DNA of 64,000 bases from Catonia carolina (GCA_035578175.1 JAQMRL010000012.1:19131215-19195214); one strand, 5' to 3'. Positions 32,791-43,700 are shown, counted from the stretch's first letter. Numbers and translations: made by a program. The notes: a model not told the origin generated them from the sequence alone.

Positions 32791-34115
32791 ACTTTCCCTT
32801 GTCCCAATATTTATATACAGGGAAAGATTTCCTATAACGGGCAGGTGGGGTATTAAATTAATTGCACTCGATCTGCTGGTTCCAGGGCTACAAAAAAAGT
32901 TCTGTTTCTTAGCTCATAATCAGCCAATTTATATGACTGAAATTTAAGAACAGAAGAGGTAAAGGTGTAAATGACACCACTCAAAAGTTACCTCTTCTGA
33001 GAGTAATGAATTTCACTGTACAGCCAGACCCTGTGATGAATGAAGTAAAGGTGTCATGTGCAGGGTGAAATTAAGTTCTTTTCGGAGGGCCTGGCATGCT
33101 GATAAGCATACTTTTTCAACTCGGTGAGGAAGGCAGTAAACCACCTCACTCATCGTTTTTATTTAGTAAACCTCTAGAGGTTCAAACCAGCCTTTCGGCT
33201 GTTGACCTAAACAAACAGGGAAAGAAAGTATTATTACATATCGACTTATCAAAATCAAATTTTCACCGGAAATACCTGTTTACAGGCCCCCTAAACATAA
33301 AAAAACTTGATTTTAGGAATTGGTCTGTGTGTGAACAAAATATCTCAAGAACGGAACATTGTAGAAAAATGAGACTTGAAACTTAAAATAAGGGTTCCTC
33401 TGGTTACCACTAGAGGAACCGACACGAAAATTTTCATCAAAATCGGTTAACCGGAAGTAGTTTATTCGTGTCATTTTCCACTTTTTTGCTATTTTCTCAA
33501 AAACGGCTCCAACAGTTTTTTTTTAAAATCGCCTCATTTAGTACATTTTGTACGCTGTACATGATAGGGTAGACGCCATGTCTGCTGAAATGCTTGGGAA
33601 AGCTGTGCTCTCGTTGAAAAAAATGGGGTTTTTAAAGATTTCGGCCTTAATGTGGATTTTAGGGCAAAAGTGTATACAATCAAAGTTGTAGACAATTCAA
33701 AAATCTACAACTTTTATTTCAAAAATTGTTTTGTATAACGATTCGTTTAGCGGTAATTAGTGATTTTATGTTTTTAAGAAAAATCTGTAAAAAATTGATT
33801 TTTTAATATTTCGAACTTAGTATGCATTTAACGACAAAAGTGTAATAATCAAATTCATAGAAAATTAAAAGATCTACAACTTTTAAGCATTTCCCCCTAC
33901 AGAGCCTAGTTTAGCGTGAAAGAGTGATTTTCCGTATTATTAAACGAAACTGAGGTTGATTTTAATTTTGCATCACTCACTCACGAATAAAATGAGGTTA
34001 AATTATTTGAGGTTAGTTTTTTTGTTTATTTCTAATGTTTTATTACTAATATTAGGTTACAGTGTTAATTATTCGCATTGGTAAGAGAAATTCACGTGAT
34101 TGTTTCACACCAAAG
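32791..34115 (+). mobile_element. HINE-like element with a precise SINE-B insertion
   Basis: The 5' end (ACTTTCCCTTGTCC) is at 32791. SINE-B sits at 32828-33214 within the cruciform. The remaining body is complete, including a clear hairpin AAAGTTGTAGA/TCTACAACTTT near 33680, and ends GTAAGAGAAATTC then TCACACCAAA. Confidence 0.85.
32817..33225 (+). mobile_element. SINE-B with a perfect 11-bp target duplication
   Basis: The element proper is 32828-33214, with 11-bp repeats ACAGGGAAAGA at 32817-32827 and 33215-33225. Host sequence is continuous across the site. This fixes the family's boundaries: 5' TTTCCTATAACGGGCAGG and 3' GACCTAAACAA. Confidence 0.9.
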
Positions 34116-34130
34116 TTTTTTTGTTAGTTT

Positions 34131-34281
34131 TACGTCTGACTTTTTGCAATTTCTGTTAATGCAGACGGTGAGATGGATGATACAGAAAGATGAGTGACGA
34201 TAAAATACCAGACATGACCGGGAATCGAACCCGGGACTCCGGCGTAGAAGCCAGTTGCGCTAACCACTACGCCAACGGGCC
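34131..34281 (-). mobile_element. SINE-C, copy 2
   Basis: The head on the minus strand is GGCCCGTTGGCGTAGTGGTT, and the T arm CCGGGTTCGATTCCCGG is perfectly paired. The 3' end GTAAAACTAAC abuts the T run of the preceding HINE-like copy. It is not a functional tRNA, because the acceptor stem has no 3' partner. Confidence 0.85.
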
Positions 34282-34282
34282 A

Positions 34283-34749
34283 AAATATCGCAAGAACGTG
34301 TCATTTTTCACTTTCTTGTGATTTTCTCATGAACGGCTCCTTTGATTTTTTAAAAAAAATCAACTCAACTAAATTTTTAGTCTCTATAAGATAGCGTAAG
34401 TGACATGTCTGCTGAAATGCTAGGGTAGGCTTTGCTCTCGTGGTTAAAAATGGTTTTTTTAAGATTGCGGCCTTATTATACATTTTAAGGCAAAAATGTA
34501 TACGATCAAAGTTGCAGAAAATTAAAAACTTGTAACTTATATTTATAAACATATTTCCTGCAACCTTAGTTCAGCGTCAATTAGCGATTTTCTGTACTTT
34601 TCTTATAAAAATCGACAACAAATTTGACTTTGTAAATTTTACAACACAAGTGTATAATAATCAATGTTATAGGAAATAAAAAACAGGTTAATTTTTTAAA
34701 ATTATTTACATTGGCGAAAGAAAGTCGTAAGAGAGTTTCACAACAGATT
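34283..34749 (+). mobile_element. HINE-like element, 5'-truncated
   Basis: It starts at AAAATATCGCAAGAACG, loses the CGGTCAACCGG block, keeps one tandem unit and ends GGCGAAAGAAAGT with CAACAGA. Confidence 0.75.
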
Positions 34750-35087
34750 TATTTTACTTAAATTTATGTAAATTAAATTATTAAATTATTAGTATTAAAG
34801 TATTAGTAGTATTATTAGTATTAAATTATTTACTATTATAACAAATTCTAATTTAAATTTTTAAGGTTATCTTCGTATTTAATATTCAAATTTCAATGCT
34901 AAGCGAGCCACGTTTTAACAGGTCGTTCGATCCATAAAAAAAGTTACAAAGTTGTTGACTACAAAAACTTCAAACTAATAAATATATTTATTACTTTCAC
35001 TCATTCAATCAATGCTGAAAAATTTTCCATACCCGGATTTAAACTTCACATTTATGAGCCCTGAAGCCAAAAGAGTGTAGTGTTATT

Positions 35088-36006
35088 ACTTTTTCTTGCC
35101 TATATGAATATACATAGGAAGGAAAGTATTGTTTTCATGTCGATTTTTCGAAATCGAGTTTTCACCGGATATACACGTTTTCAGACCCCCTGAAATCCCC
35201 AAAAAAACATGTTTTTAGCGATTGATCTGCGTGTGAACAATATATCTCAAGAACGGAATATCGTACGAAGTTGAAACTTGAAACTTAAGTTAGGTATCAC
35301 CAGAGAACCCGAAACGAAAATTTTAATAAAAATCGGTCAACCGGAAGTAGTTTATTCGTGTAATTTTTCACTTTTTTGCGATTTTCTCAAAAACAGTTCC
35401 TACGATATTTTAAAAAATGGACTCATTTACTACATTTTGTATGCTCTACAAGACAGGGTAGGCGCCATGTCCGCTGAAATTCTTGGGGAGGCTGTTCTCT
35501 CGCAGGAATTTTTTTTAACATTGCGGCCTTAATATGCATTCTAGCGCAAAAGTGTAGTATAAAATAAAAGTTGTAGACTAACTCATTTAAAAATCTACAA
35601 CTTTTACGTCAAAAATTTCTTTGTATTCAGTTTAGCGGTAATTAACGATTTTATGTGTTTTTCTTGAAATTCTGTAACTAAATGAATTTTTTAAGATTTC
35701 GGCCTTAGTATGCGTTTTACGACAAAAGTGTATGTAATCAAATTTATAGGCAATTAAAAGATCTACTACTTTTACTTTGACCGTTTTACTCTACAGGGCC
35801 TAGTTTAGCGTGAAGAGTGTTTTTCCGTATTATTAAGCCAAACTAATGTTGGTTTTCATTTTGCATTATTCACTCATGATTAAATAAGATTATGTTTTTT
35901 GAGGTTAATATTTTTGTTTATTTCTGATGTTTTATTACTAATGTTAAATTATATTGTTCATTATTTGCATTGGCAAGATAAAGTTGTGTGAGCGTTTCAC
36001 ACCAAA
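35088..36006 (+). mobile_element. HINE-like element, complete
   Basis: ACTTTTTCTTGCC (35088) to CACACCAAA (36006), 919 bp, with all internal blocks but almost no microsatellite. The hairpin AAAAGTTGTAGA/TCTACAACTTTT is near 35572-35606. Good for building a consensus. Confidence 0.85.
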
Positions 36007-36087
36007 TTTTTTAAATTTATTTTTTACTTTATTTAGTAACAACTATAAGTGTATATCTATACAACCAGCAGCAGTTTTTATGGTGTA

Positions 36088-36503
36088 CTAGGTGTGGCTG
36101 TTAAATAACGAGACCGACGATGTAAAAAATTTTATTTTTATTTTATACATATTCACTTATTGTCAACTTCAATATACACTCCTTCTCTATCCGTATAACG
36201 CTCCATGCAAATTTTCCATTGTTGGAAACAGTGCTGAAGTCATCTTCTGTCAGCTCCTTCAAGACACGTGCCGCTTTCTCTTTTACAGCTTCCACAGACT
36301 CAAATCTTGCCCTTTTAATGCAGATTTCACCTTAGGAAACAGGTAGAAGTCACATGGTACAAGTACTGGTGAATAAGGTGGATGATCTAACACTGAGATG
36401 CTGTACTTGGCTAGGAACCTCTTGACAGATAACGCGGAATGAGCTGGAAAATAAAACAAAACTTTTTACAACGTCAGTCTCGTTATTTAATAGCCACACC
36501 TCG
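36088..36503 (-). mobile_element. Internally deleted mariner element
   Basis: 416 bp bounded by TA on both sides (36086-36087, 36504-36505). Terminal inverted repeats of about 45 bp start CTAGGTGTGGCTGTTAAATA on the left; the right end is its near-exact complement. Full mariners are about 1.3 kb, so the first two thirds of the gene are gone. The remaining minus-strand sequence encodes the transposase C-terminus. Confidence 0.9.
36145..36460 (-). pseudogene. mariner transposase C-terminal third
   Basis: The translation shows KRFLAKYSISVLDHPPYSP, then PCDFYLFPK (the region of the third catalytic Asp of the mariner DD34D triad), then in shifted frames SVEAVKEKAARVLKEL and the WKICMERY ending seen in mariners. 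Two small frameshifts and the loss of the N-terminal DNA-binding and first catalytic residues make it non-functional. The 69- and 84-codon frames nearby are shadows. Confidence 0.85.
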
Positions 36504-36505
36504 TA

Positions 36506-36975
36506 TCTATGTGTGTAATGTCCTGTTCTCTTTTTGGTTGGAAAATCGCCTAGTGGCAAACCCCCGTTGCTGTTTTATAAAAAAGCCCTATTCCAGAATC
36601 ATTTTAATCTCCTTTATGAATTTTGTGGTAGGTGTGGGTGTGACAATGTTCGTATCTCTGGACTCGTACGATTAATTAAGTTTCAATGGAAACGAGTGTA
36701 TAATTTGTTAATAGTTGAATATACTGTGTCTTCGTTGAGGTCTCGATATATGATAGTTTCGTACATAGTAGTGTCTACATGTGGTTAAACGTAAAAATTT
36801 ATATCATGTTTACTTTTGATTCTTTTCGCTGAACCTTAGATCAATGCTACATAAATTCACATCGGATTACGAATCGGCAAATACTCGATCCGAATCCCTG
36901 CAGGGAAATTTCAATTTTAGTCAAATGAAGTAACGGATTTAGTTTTAAGACGAATAATAAATACACTCACTGTTC
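36506..36975. other. No gene seen
   Basis: Two overlapping plus-strand open frames (36439-36675, 36534-36788) show no motif I recognise. Confidence 0.4.
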
Positions 36976-37223
36976 GGCCGTGTCCTAGCTGCATCCCAGC
37001 TTTGCGTTGGGTGAAATGCGTTAGTCGTTTTTGATAAAACATGTAGGTACTAATGATCATGTCCTAAGTTAGTCCGATTCGGGTGGGCGCATCGCTCCGT
37101 ACTCCACGCACCGCAACGCCTAGATGCAGCCAAGACACCATCACTTGTACTTATCAATATTTTATCCTGAAAGATTAATGGATTTCACGCAACGCAAAGC
37201 CCGAATGCATTTAGGACACGGCC
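36976..37223. mobile_element. Harbinger-like MITE (GGCCGTGTCCTA ends)
   Basis: 248 bp, with about 34-bp inverted ends: GGCCGTGTCCTAGCTGCATC at the left and the near-complement ending GCATTTAGGACACGGCC at the right. It is GC-richer than its surroundings. Flanks TTC and TAA could be a mutated 3-bp duplication. The GGCCGTG start resembles the 50721 element. Confidence 0.7.
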
Positions 37224-37304
37224 TAAGTGCCGTTCCCCGTTAACTTGTTATAGAATATTTCTTCGTTTTATCTATCTAATTTTTTTACTCATTGATTGTT
37301 TATA

Positions 37305-37545
37305 CCTCAGACCGAAACAATTAAGTATTTTTAGGCGTTACACTAGACAGGAGACTGACAAATAACCACCATACACGACAAAAACGCCTTTCGCTAAATT
37401 ACAGGTTAAAGACTTTGTACTCCCTACTCTACCGTAGAGCACAGTTACTCATCAAACAAAAACAAAATCATTAAAACTGTCTAATTCATCCGATATGGAT
37501 GTATGGAGTCTTGATCTATGGTTCGGTGAAAAATCAAACGTAAAC
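37305..37545 (+). pseudogene. Jockey-like LINE, post-RT region fragment
   Basis: The reading frame gives LDRRLTNNHHTRQKRLSLNY, then TLYSLLYRRAQL, one stop, and HPIWMYGVLIYGS. In Jockey-clade polymerases the same order ('LDRRLTW..H...KR..LN', 'L...K..LYK..LKPIWTYG..LWG') lies downstream of the FADD box. Only this 80-residue island survives and no complete open frame remains. The 63.3 kb fragment has the upstream part of the same kind of protein. Confidence 0.75.
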
Positions 37546-38060
37546 GTTTAACCCATGAAGTGAAGAAGAAGATATTATAAGTGCTGCTACCAACGTATTG
37601 AAAAAATTATCCCATTGCTTGAGGGAAGTGACGTCATTAATATGTATTAGGATTCAACCTTTTACACGTTATGGTTCGTAAAAAAATGAAAACGAATGAA
37701 TCATATTTTTGCCGTAACCTACTTAAGTTCGATAGTTGTTACAGAATATGCGTGTGCGGAATTTCGCAGATTTCATACATCTATCAGCCTCCTCATTTAT
37801 TATTTCGCAACTTCTTAAAAATAATAAAATCATAAAAATATGTATTAAATTAAATCGGATAATATAACTGTAAATTTTTACTAATGTATACACAACACTA
37901 GGTGATAAAAAAGTATTACATTTTATGCACGAGCACACATAATTGCATCAACATTAATGTGACCAAAAGTCGATTTTCTGAAAATCAATTCAGGGAGAAA
38001 TGAACTACTGCCTGTCAAAGTTAAAATAGTGAACAATAATGACAATAAATTATTAATAAT
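37546..38060. other. No gene seen
   Basis: AT-rich sequence. The 71-codon minus frame is not recognisable. Confidence 0.4.
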
Positions 38061-38339
38061 AAGTAACTCCGTTACCCAATTAGATGAAGATGATTTGTAT
38101 GACGTGTAAATGAGGTGTAATCTTGTACAGGTTCAGGACCAACATTCCTGAGAAGGTACGGTTAATGAAACACCAACCATTAAAAAAACACCGGTAAATA
38201 TGTCTAGTATTCTAATCCGTATGAAAATACCTACCTTTACTAGGATTTGAACCACGGAACCTACGTTTCCGTACATCAGTGTTGTTAAACAGCTGACCCG
38301 CAGCGATGAACTTACCACTAGATCAACCCGGAGGGCTGT
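38061..38339 (-). mobile_element. SINE-A copy, tail-truncated
   Basis: The head at 38339 downward has GGTTGATCTAGTGG (A box) and GTGGTTCAAATCC (B box). The last ~60 bp of the family tail are missing. Confidence 0.8.
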
Positions 38340-38705
38340 TAAATTAAACACAAGTAGTTAAAAAAAACAAACGACGAACAAAAAATAATTGTGGTTTTTT
38401 TAAAATCTAAAAAAATTTGAGTTACAAAATATTCCAATTATAGACGCTAATATTAATGTAAATTAACGAGTGAATCCTAGGGCAACCAGATTTCATTAAA
38501 AGTATAGTGAATTTGAGTTATGGAAGTTCATCAAACGCAAAGATCTAGATGTATTTTAATTTTACACGGTTGTACAAAAGATACTTTCAGGATTCTGTAA
38601 AAAATCCTCAATGAAAATTGGAAAAAGCAGTAACGAGATTTAGTTTCCTTGTAGAAAACTAAAACTATCAATAAAACAGTTTTTTAACATATATTGTTTT
38701 TTTAA

Positions 38706-39185
38706 ATCCACCGGGTTGGTCTAGTAGTAAAGTCGTCGCTGCGAGTCAGCAGTTTAACAGTTGAATTCAGGGGTTTTGTGGTTAAAATCCTATACAAATA
38801 ACAAAGGTAGTTTCAGTCCATTCGAAGTAGCAAAATAGTAAGTCTCTGAATGGTGGTAACTTATCTGAATAAAAAATCCCTTTTCGAAAGTAAAATTTCC
38901 CTTTTAATTATTCTTAGTAGTATTTTTATTAATCTAAATAGTAGCAGAGACGCGTGAGCATATTACAAAATTTCATCTGTTCTTTATTCCATTTAAGTAA
39001 TACTCTCATGCCATTTCGAATGGACTATAGTTACTGATGTTCGGATATGAATTTTAGTCAGTGGTTACCGGTGTTCTTAGATGGTTGGGTTCAATTAACC
39101 ATAATCTCTCAGGAATTGTCGGTCTGAGTCTGTACAGGATTAGGGCATACATCTCATTTATAAGATGTACATTATCATTCTAATA
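38706..39185 (+). mobile_element. SINE-A copy carrying a MITE
   Basis: It starts CCACCGGGTTGGTCTAGTAG and runs to GCATACATCTCATTTA. A 212-bp insert (38815-39026) splits it after GGTAGTT. The distal tail is decayed. Confidence 0.8.
38815..39026. mobile_element. hAT-like MITE inside SINE-A
   Basis: Inverted ends AGTCCATTCGAAGTAGC and GCCATTTCGAATGGACT. Flanks GTAGTTTC and ATAGTTAC agree at 6 of 8 positions and the SINE continues across. An 8-bp duplication fits the hAT superfamily. Confidence 0.65.
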
Positions 39186-39471
39186 TTCAACAAATTCAAC
39201 AAATGACCCTTAATTTACAAATATATGTCTCGTGTTATAGATAGGCCGAGAACGCTATGAAATAGAATGTCAAACAGTTTCTGGCACACTCTATACACTA
39301 TGAAATAAATTATTATTTAAAAAATTCTAGCAACATATTTTTTACTTACATTAGTAAAACAAATATGGAAGACAGGCTAACATGAATAATACATACGCTT
39401 CTATTTTATAAATTATGTAACATTTAGTTTTTAATCTAAAAAACAGCGGGAGTTAACAATCTGTAAGAAAA

Positions 39472-40112
39472 AAATATGCTGTGAAACACTCGCACGACTT
39501 TCTCCTGCCAATGTCCCCCTACCCGACGGACAAGGTTGTTTTTTCTTGGCTGGGAAATAGAATTATTAGACTTAGATAAGGATTAATGTAAACAAACATT
39601 GAGTTGTTTATGTAGAATATAAGTAATTTTTTGTTGTATGAATAAATAATTGTAAATAAATAAACTTATAACCCGTGTTTAATCGTAAGTAAAAATTGTA
39701 AAATGAAAATCAACCTCTGAAGGACTTAAAAATCTGGAGAAATCACAAATTGACGCTAAACTAAGCGATTAAAAAAAAGCTTGAATTAAAAGTTGTAAAT
39801 AATTTTATTTCCCATAACGTTGAATTTATCCCTTTTGTAGTAAAATGTATACTACGGTCTCATCTTAAAAAATTACATTTTTACCGATTTTGATAAATAT
39901 GTTCGAGTCTGATTCCCTTGTAGTGGTACCTAATTTCAGTTCCAAGTTTCACTTCATACAGTATTTCGGTTTTGAGTTATTTTGTTCTAACATAAACCAA
40001 TCGCTAAAAATATGTTTTTTTTTTGGTCAGGGGAACTGAAAAGGTATATTTTCGGTGATAACTCGATTTCAAAAAAATCGACATGAAAACAATACTTTTC
40101 TTCCCTATAGAT
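39472..40112 (-). mobile_element. HINE-like element with a retroposon tail insert
   Basis: The 3' end is at 39472 (hairpin and complement of GGCAGGAGAAAGT). About 39517-39663 is foreign and ends in AATAAATAATTGTAAATAAA, like a LINE 3' end. The HINE-like body then continues to the cruciform near 40110, where it grades into AT-rich repeats. Confidence 0.7.
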
Positions 40113-40345
40113 ATATTTCAATTATAGATACATATAAATATATAAAACAATTATAGATATTATAGAATAAATATAAATATTATACATAAATAATTATTAT
40201 AATAATTATAATAATATAATAATTAATAATAATAATATTATTATAATTATTATTATAAATAATAATATTTTAAATATTATAGATAATAGATAATTATAGA
40301 ATTATAGATATATTTCCCTATAATATATTTCAATATACTCGTAAC
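40113..40345. repeat. AT-only low-complexity tract
   Basis: Irregular ATT/AATA/TATAG repeats with very little G or C. Confidence 0.85.
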
Positions 40346-40550
40346 TATTCCAAACTTATTGCACACCTACTAATGCTAACAATGGGCTCGGTCGTAGTGG
40401 ATGCGAAATTTCTGGTGTCTTGGTATTTCAAAAAAAAAATGGTCAAAACTAATTTTTATTTTAACTTTTGTTTTGGTACCGGTTACGGGTCCCTTAAAAC
40501 TATTACCAAGATTTAACTCCGTAGAAAAATCGCTGATTAGGACATTGTGT

Positions 40551-41278
40551 AACCCACCTGATTGGTCAAGCGGTAGAGTCGTCACCAAAGTCAGCTGTTT
40601 AACAGCTGATTTTCGGAGAGAAGATTCCGTGGTTCAAATCCTAGAAAATGTAGTTATTTTTATACGGATTTGCATACTAGACAGTGATTACCGGTGTACT
40701 TTGATGGTTGCAGTTCAATTAACCATACTCTCAGGAATGGTCGGCCTGAGTCTGTACAAGATAACATCTTATTTACACGTCATACACATGATCCACTTCT
40801 CATTGGGTCATGGAGTTACTTGTGTTGTTTAGGTCTTCAGCCGAAAGGCTGGTTTAAACCTCTAGAGGCTTTAGTAAAAAAAAGGAAGAGGTAGGTGGTT
40901 TAAAACTTCCTTTCTCACTGAGTGGAAAAGTATGCTTATCAGCATGCCAGGCTCTCTGCGAAGCATCTACTTTCCACTCTGCAAATAATACCTTCACTTA
41001 TTTCACCGCAGGGTCTGGCTGTATAATGAAATTCATTACCCTCAGAGGAGATAACTCTGTCTAATGTCTGTTACATCTCTACCTCTTCTGTTCTTAAAGC
41101 TTCATTCATATAACTGGCTGACCATGTGAAAAGGAACAGAACTATTTTGTGTAGCCCTGGAACTAGCAGATCGAGTGGAAATAATTTAACACTGTATCTC
41201 CCTGTTTTCGGCCAGGAGTTGCTTATTATTCCTAAATTGAACAGATGGCAACGTACACACATTAGGGATTAAAAAAAG
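40551..41278 (+). mobile_element. SINE-A copy split by SINE-B
   Basis: The head at 40551 has TTGGTCAAGCGGTAG (A box) and GGTTCAAATCC (B box). The SINE is interrupted after GGAGTTACTT, resumes at 41225 and finishes ACACATTAGGGATTAAAAAAA at 41278. The 143-codon open frame (40401-40832) runs through it by chance. Confidence 0.9.
40822..41214 (-). mobile_element. SINE-B inserted in SINE-A
   Basis: 393 bp, sense on the minus strand, flanked by GGAGTTACTT (40812-40821) and GGAGTTGCTT (41215-41224), a 10-bp duplication with one change. It shows that SINE-B was active after this SINE-A landed. Confidence 0.9.
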
Positions 41279-41913
41279 GAAATTGTGAAAGAAAACAACC
41301 AGAGGACCTACATACAACATCGAAAGAATACAAGCTGATAAAGTGGAAGAACAACACAAAAAACTACACTTATATTTCTGAATTTATTGGACATTAGATA
41401 TCATAAATTTTAAAAAATAAACAGAGAAAGACTACCATTGAGAGAGATAAAAAGAGCGAACCTAAACATGTAAAACATAAAAATTAAATTAACTCAGGAA
41501 TTTTATTTACAGTCAACCCATAAATTATCCAATTAAAATATATTATTTATTTATTTATATTTGTATATATTTTTTGTCAACAATCGGTTTCTTTATTCTT
41601 CACCGAATTTACACAAAAAATAAAAGTAAATAATTGTAAACAAATGATCAAAAACACAGGCACTTTTTATTGACATAATAGGAAACCTGTTTTCAGAATT
41701 CTAAATAGCGTTTTAGTGTCTAGCGTTTGGAATTTATAAATGATTTTTAAATAGTGGTTTTTTGTTATAGATTGGTTTGGTTCTTAAACGGTTTTTTTCG
41801 GTTATAATTACTATTTTTTTTAAATTGGCGCCAACAATTTAAAATAAAAGTATAAACATTCTGTCACGTAGAAGTTATTGTGAATATTAAAATTTTTTAA
41901 GTGTAATTAATTT
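41279..41913. other. No gene seen
   Basis: AT-rich sequence, no motif recognised. Confidence 0.4.
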
Positions 41914-41941
41914 TACTTTCTCTTGCCCTATATGAATATAC

Positions 41942-43085
41942 TAACTGCCCGTCCCGGTTTTACCCGGGTATAATTTTGTTTTATTTCAATAATTTTTGTA
42001 TTAGGGCAAAAAATAAATTAAAAATAAAATTTTCTTATTTAGAAAAATCTGATACATATACTAGTTAAACTATAAGTAACATCTCTAAAGCGTTTCAGCA
42101 ACATGACTACTGTCGATTTCTTTATTACAGATACCCGAGTTTGGAGCTTTGTTTCTTCAAAACCGCTTCATCAATATTAATGTTCTGTACACCAAAATCT
42201 AGTTACTTTCAATCTGCGTTGTTACATGTCAGTTTCATATTTTTAGCGTTTATTAAGATTTCGATATCAGGATGAGAAGAAAAATGAGCCGGTTTTTTGT
42301 TGCTGCAACACATTGGATGCATTTAGAGGCTTATAACTCAAACACCGCTCAACCGATTTATTTGAGATTTCCCCCAAGTATAAACCTGTATGTTGTTATT
42401 GTACATACGAAATTTCAAATTTTTAGCATATTTAATTTATTAATTTTTTTATACTGAATGCAATGGTTTTTTTAAAATTGCCGAATTAATGAGCTCTTAC
42501 GGAGTTAACAGGGATTTAGAATTTTACTAATAACTCCAAATTTAAAAAAGGCTAAAAATCTGAAATTTCGTACGTACAATAACAACATACAGGTTTATAC
42601 TCCGGCGAAATCTCAAATAAATCGGTTGAGCGTTGTTTGAGTTATAAGCCTCTAAATGCATCCAATGTGTTGCAGCAACAAGAAAACCGGCTCTTTTTTT
42701 CTTCTCATCTTAATATCGGAATATTAATAAAGGCAAAAAATATGAAACTAACATGTGTAACAACGCAGATTGAAATCAGCTAAATTTTGGTGTATAGTAC
42801 GTTAAAATTGAACACGCGGTTTTGAAGAAACAAGGCTCCAAACTCGGGTATCTACAATAAAAAAATCGACAGTAGTCTGGAATTTAGTAAACGGGAAATA
42901 TCGGTGAAGAAGTGAATACCCTTTTCAACCCCTTAACGACAGAATATCGGAATCGTTTGTGTTTAACTTTTGTTTTTCCCTACAAGGAGTAATCCCTGCA
43001 CATTTCAGCTTTCTGGATATGGTGCAAGAGGGATAATAAGTAATAGACTAAGTGCGTGAGTCAGTCAGTCAGTGAAGGGACAGAA
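41942..43085 (+). mobile_element. Element E, copy 2
   Basis: It starts TAACTGCCCGTCCCGGTTTT and ends near GTCAGTCAGTCAGTGAAGGG. The body matches copy 1 and the fragment at 18.1 kb. It is entered at the same point of the HINE-like sequence (after ATATGAATA) as in copy 1. Confidence 0.65.
42110..42872. mobile_element. Foldback element with ~325-bp inverted arms, TA flanks
   Basis: The left arm from CTGTCGATTTCTTTATTACA (42110) and the right arm ending at 42872 are near-exact inverted complements for about 325 bp, with about 110 bp of unpaired centre (42440-42545). TA lies on each side (42108-42109, 42873-42874) and element E continues across. A TA target and long inverted repeats suggest a Tc1/mariner-type or foldback MITE. 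Transcription through it would give a long double-stranded hairpin RNA. The 61-codon frame inside is incidental. Confidence 0.9.
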
Positions 43086-43606
43086 GATAGGAAAAGTGAG
43101 TATTGTTTTCATGTCGATTTTCCCACATCAGTTTTACCGAAAATACACGTTTCCAGGTCCCCTGAACCAATAAAACATGTATATATCGATTGGTCCATAT
43201 TTAAGTGCGTGCGTGTGTGAAAAAAATATCGCAGGAACGGAATATGGTGCGATCTTGAATGTATTTTCATCAAAATCGGTCAATTGGAAGCAGTAGTTTT
43301 TTCGTGAAAATTTTTACGTTTTGCAATTTTCTCAAAAACACATATATATTTCCTTTAAAATCGGCTCATATAGTATATTTTTTCTGCTCTACGAGTTAGT
43401 GTAGGCGCCATCTGCTGAAATTTTAGGGGGTCTGAGCTCTCGTTGTGAAAAAGTGTTTATTTAAGTTGGCAGCCTTAATATGAAATCTAGAACAAAAGTG
43501 TATAAAAAAAATTGTAGAAAATTAAAATATAACTTTTATTATAACTTTAATTAAATATAACTTTTTTTTTATATAACTTTTAAATATAACTTTAATTAAA
43601 TATAAC

Positions 43607-43700
43607 TTTTTTTTTTTTTATTTGTTTAACGTCGCATCAACATCAAGGTCATTAGCGACGACGTTGGGGTGTAACTGTGTGTGATGAGGATGAAATGATT
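43607..43700. repeat. SINE tail fragment (TTTAACGTCGCATCAAC)
   Basis: TTTAACGTCGCATCAACATC then AAGGTCATTAGCGAC matches loosely the non-tRNA end of the SINE at 46117-46276. The head is missing. Confidence 0.5.

Noticed and set aside
34209..34281. Possible tRNA gene
   Set aside because: The T arm is perfect but the acceptor stem has no 3' partner, and the downstream body is shared with a second copy, so it is a SINE head.
40401..40832. 143-codon open frame
   Set aside because: Most of it is a SINE-A copy read through by chance; the same region is closed in other copies.
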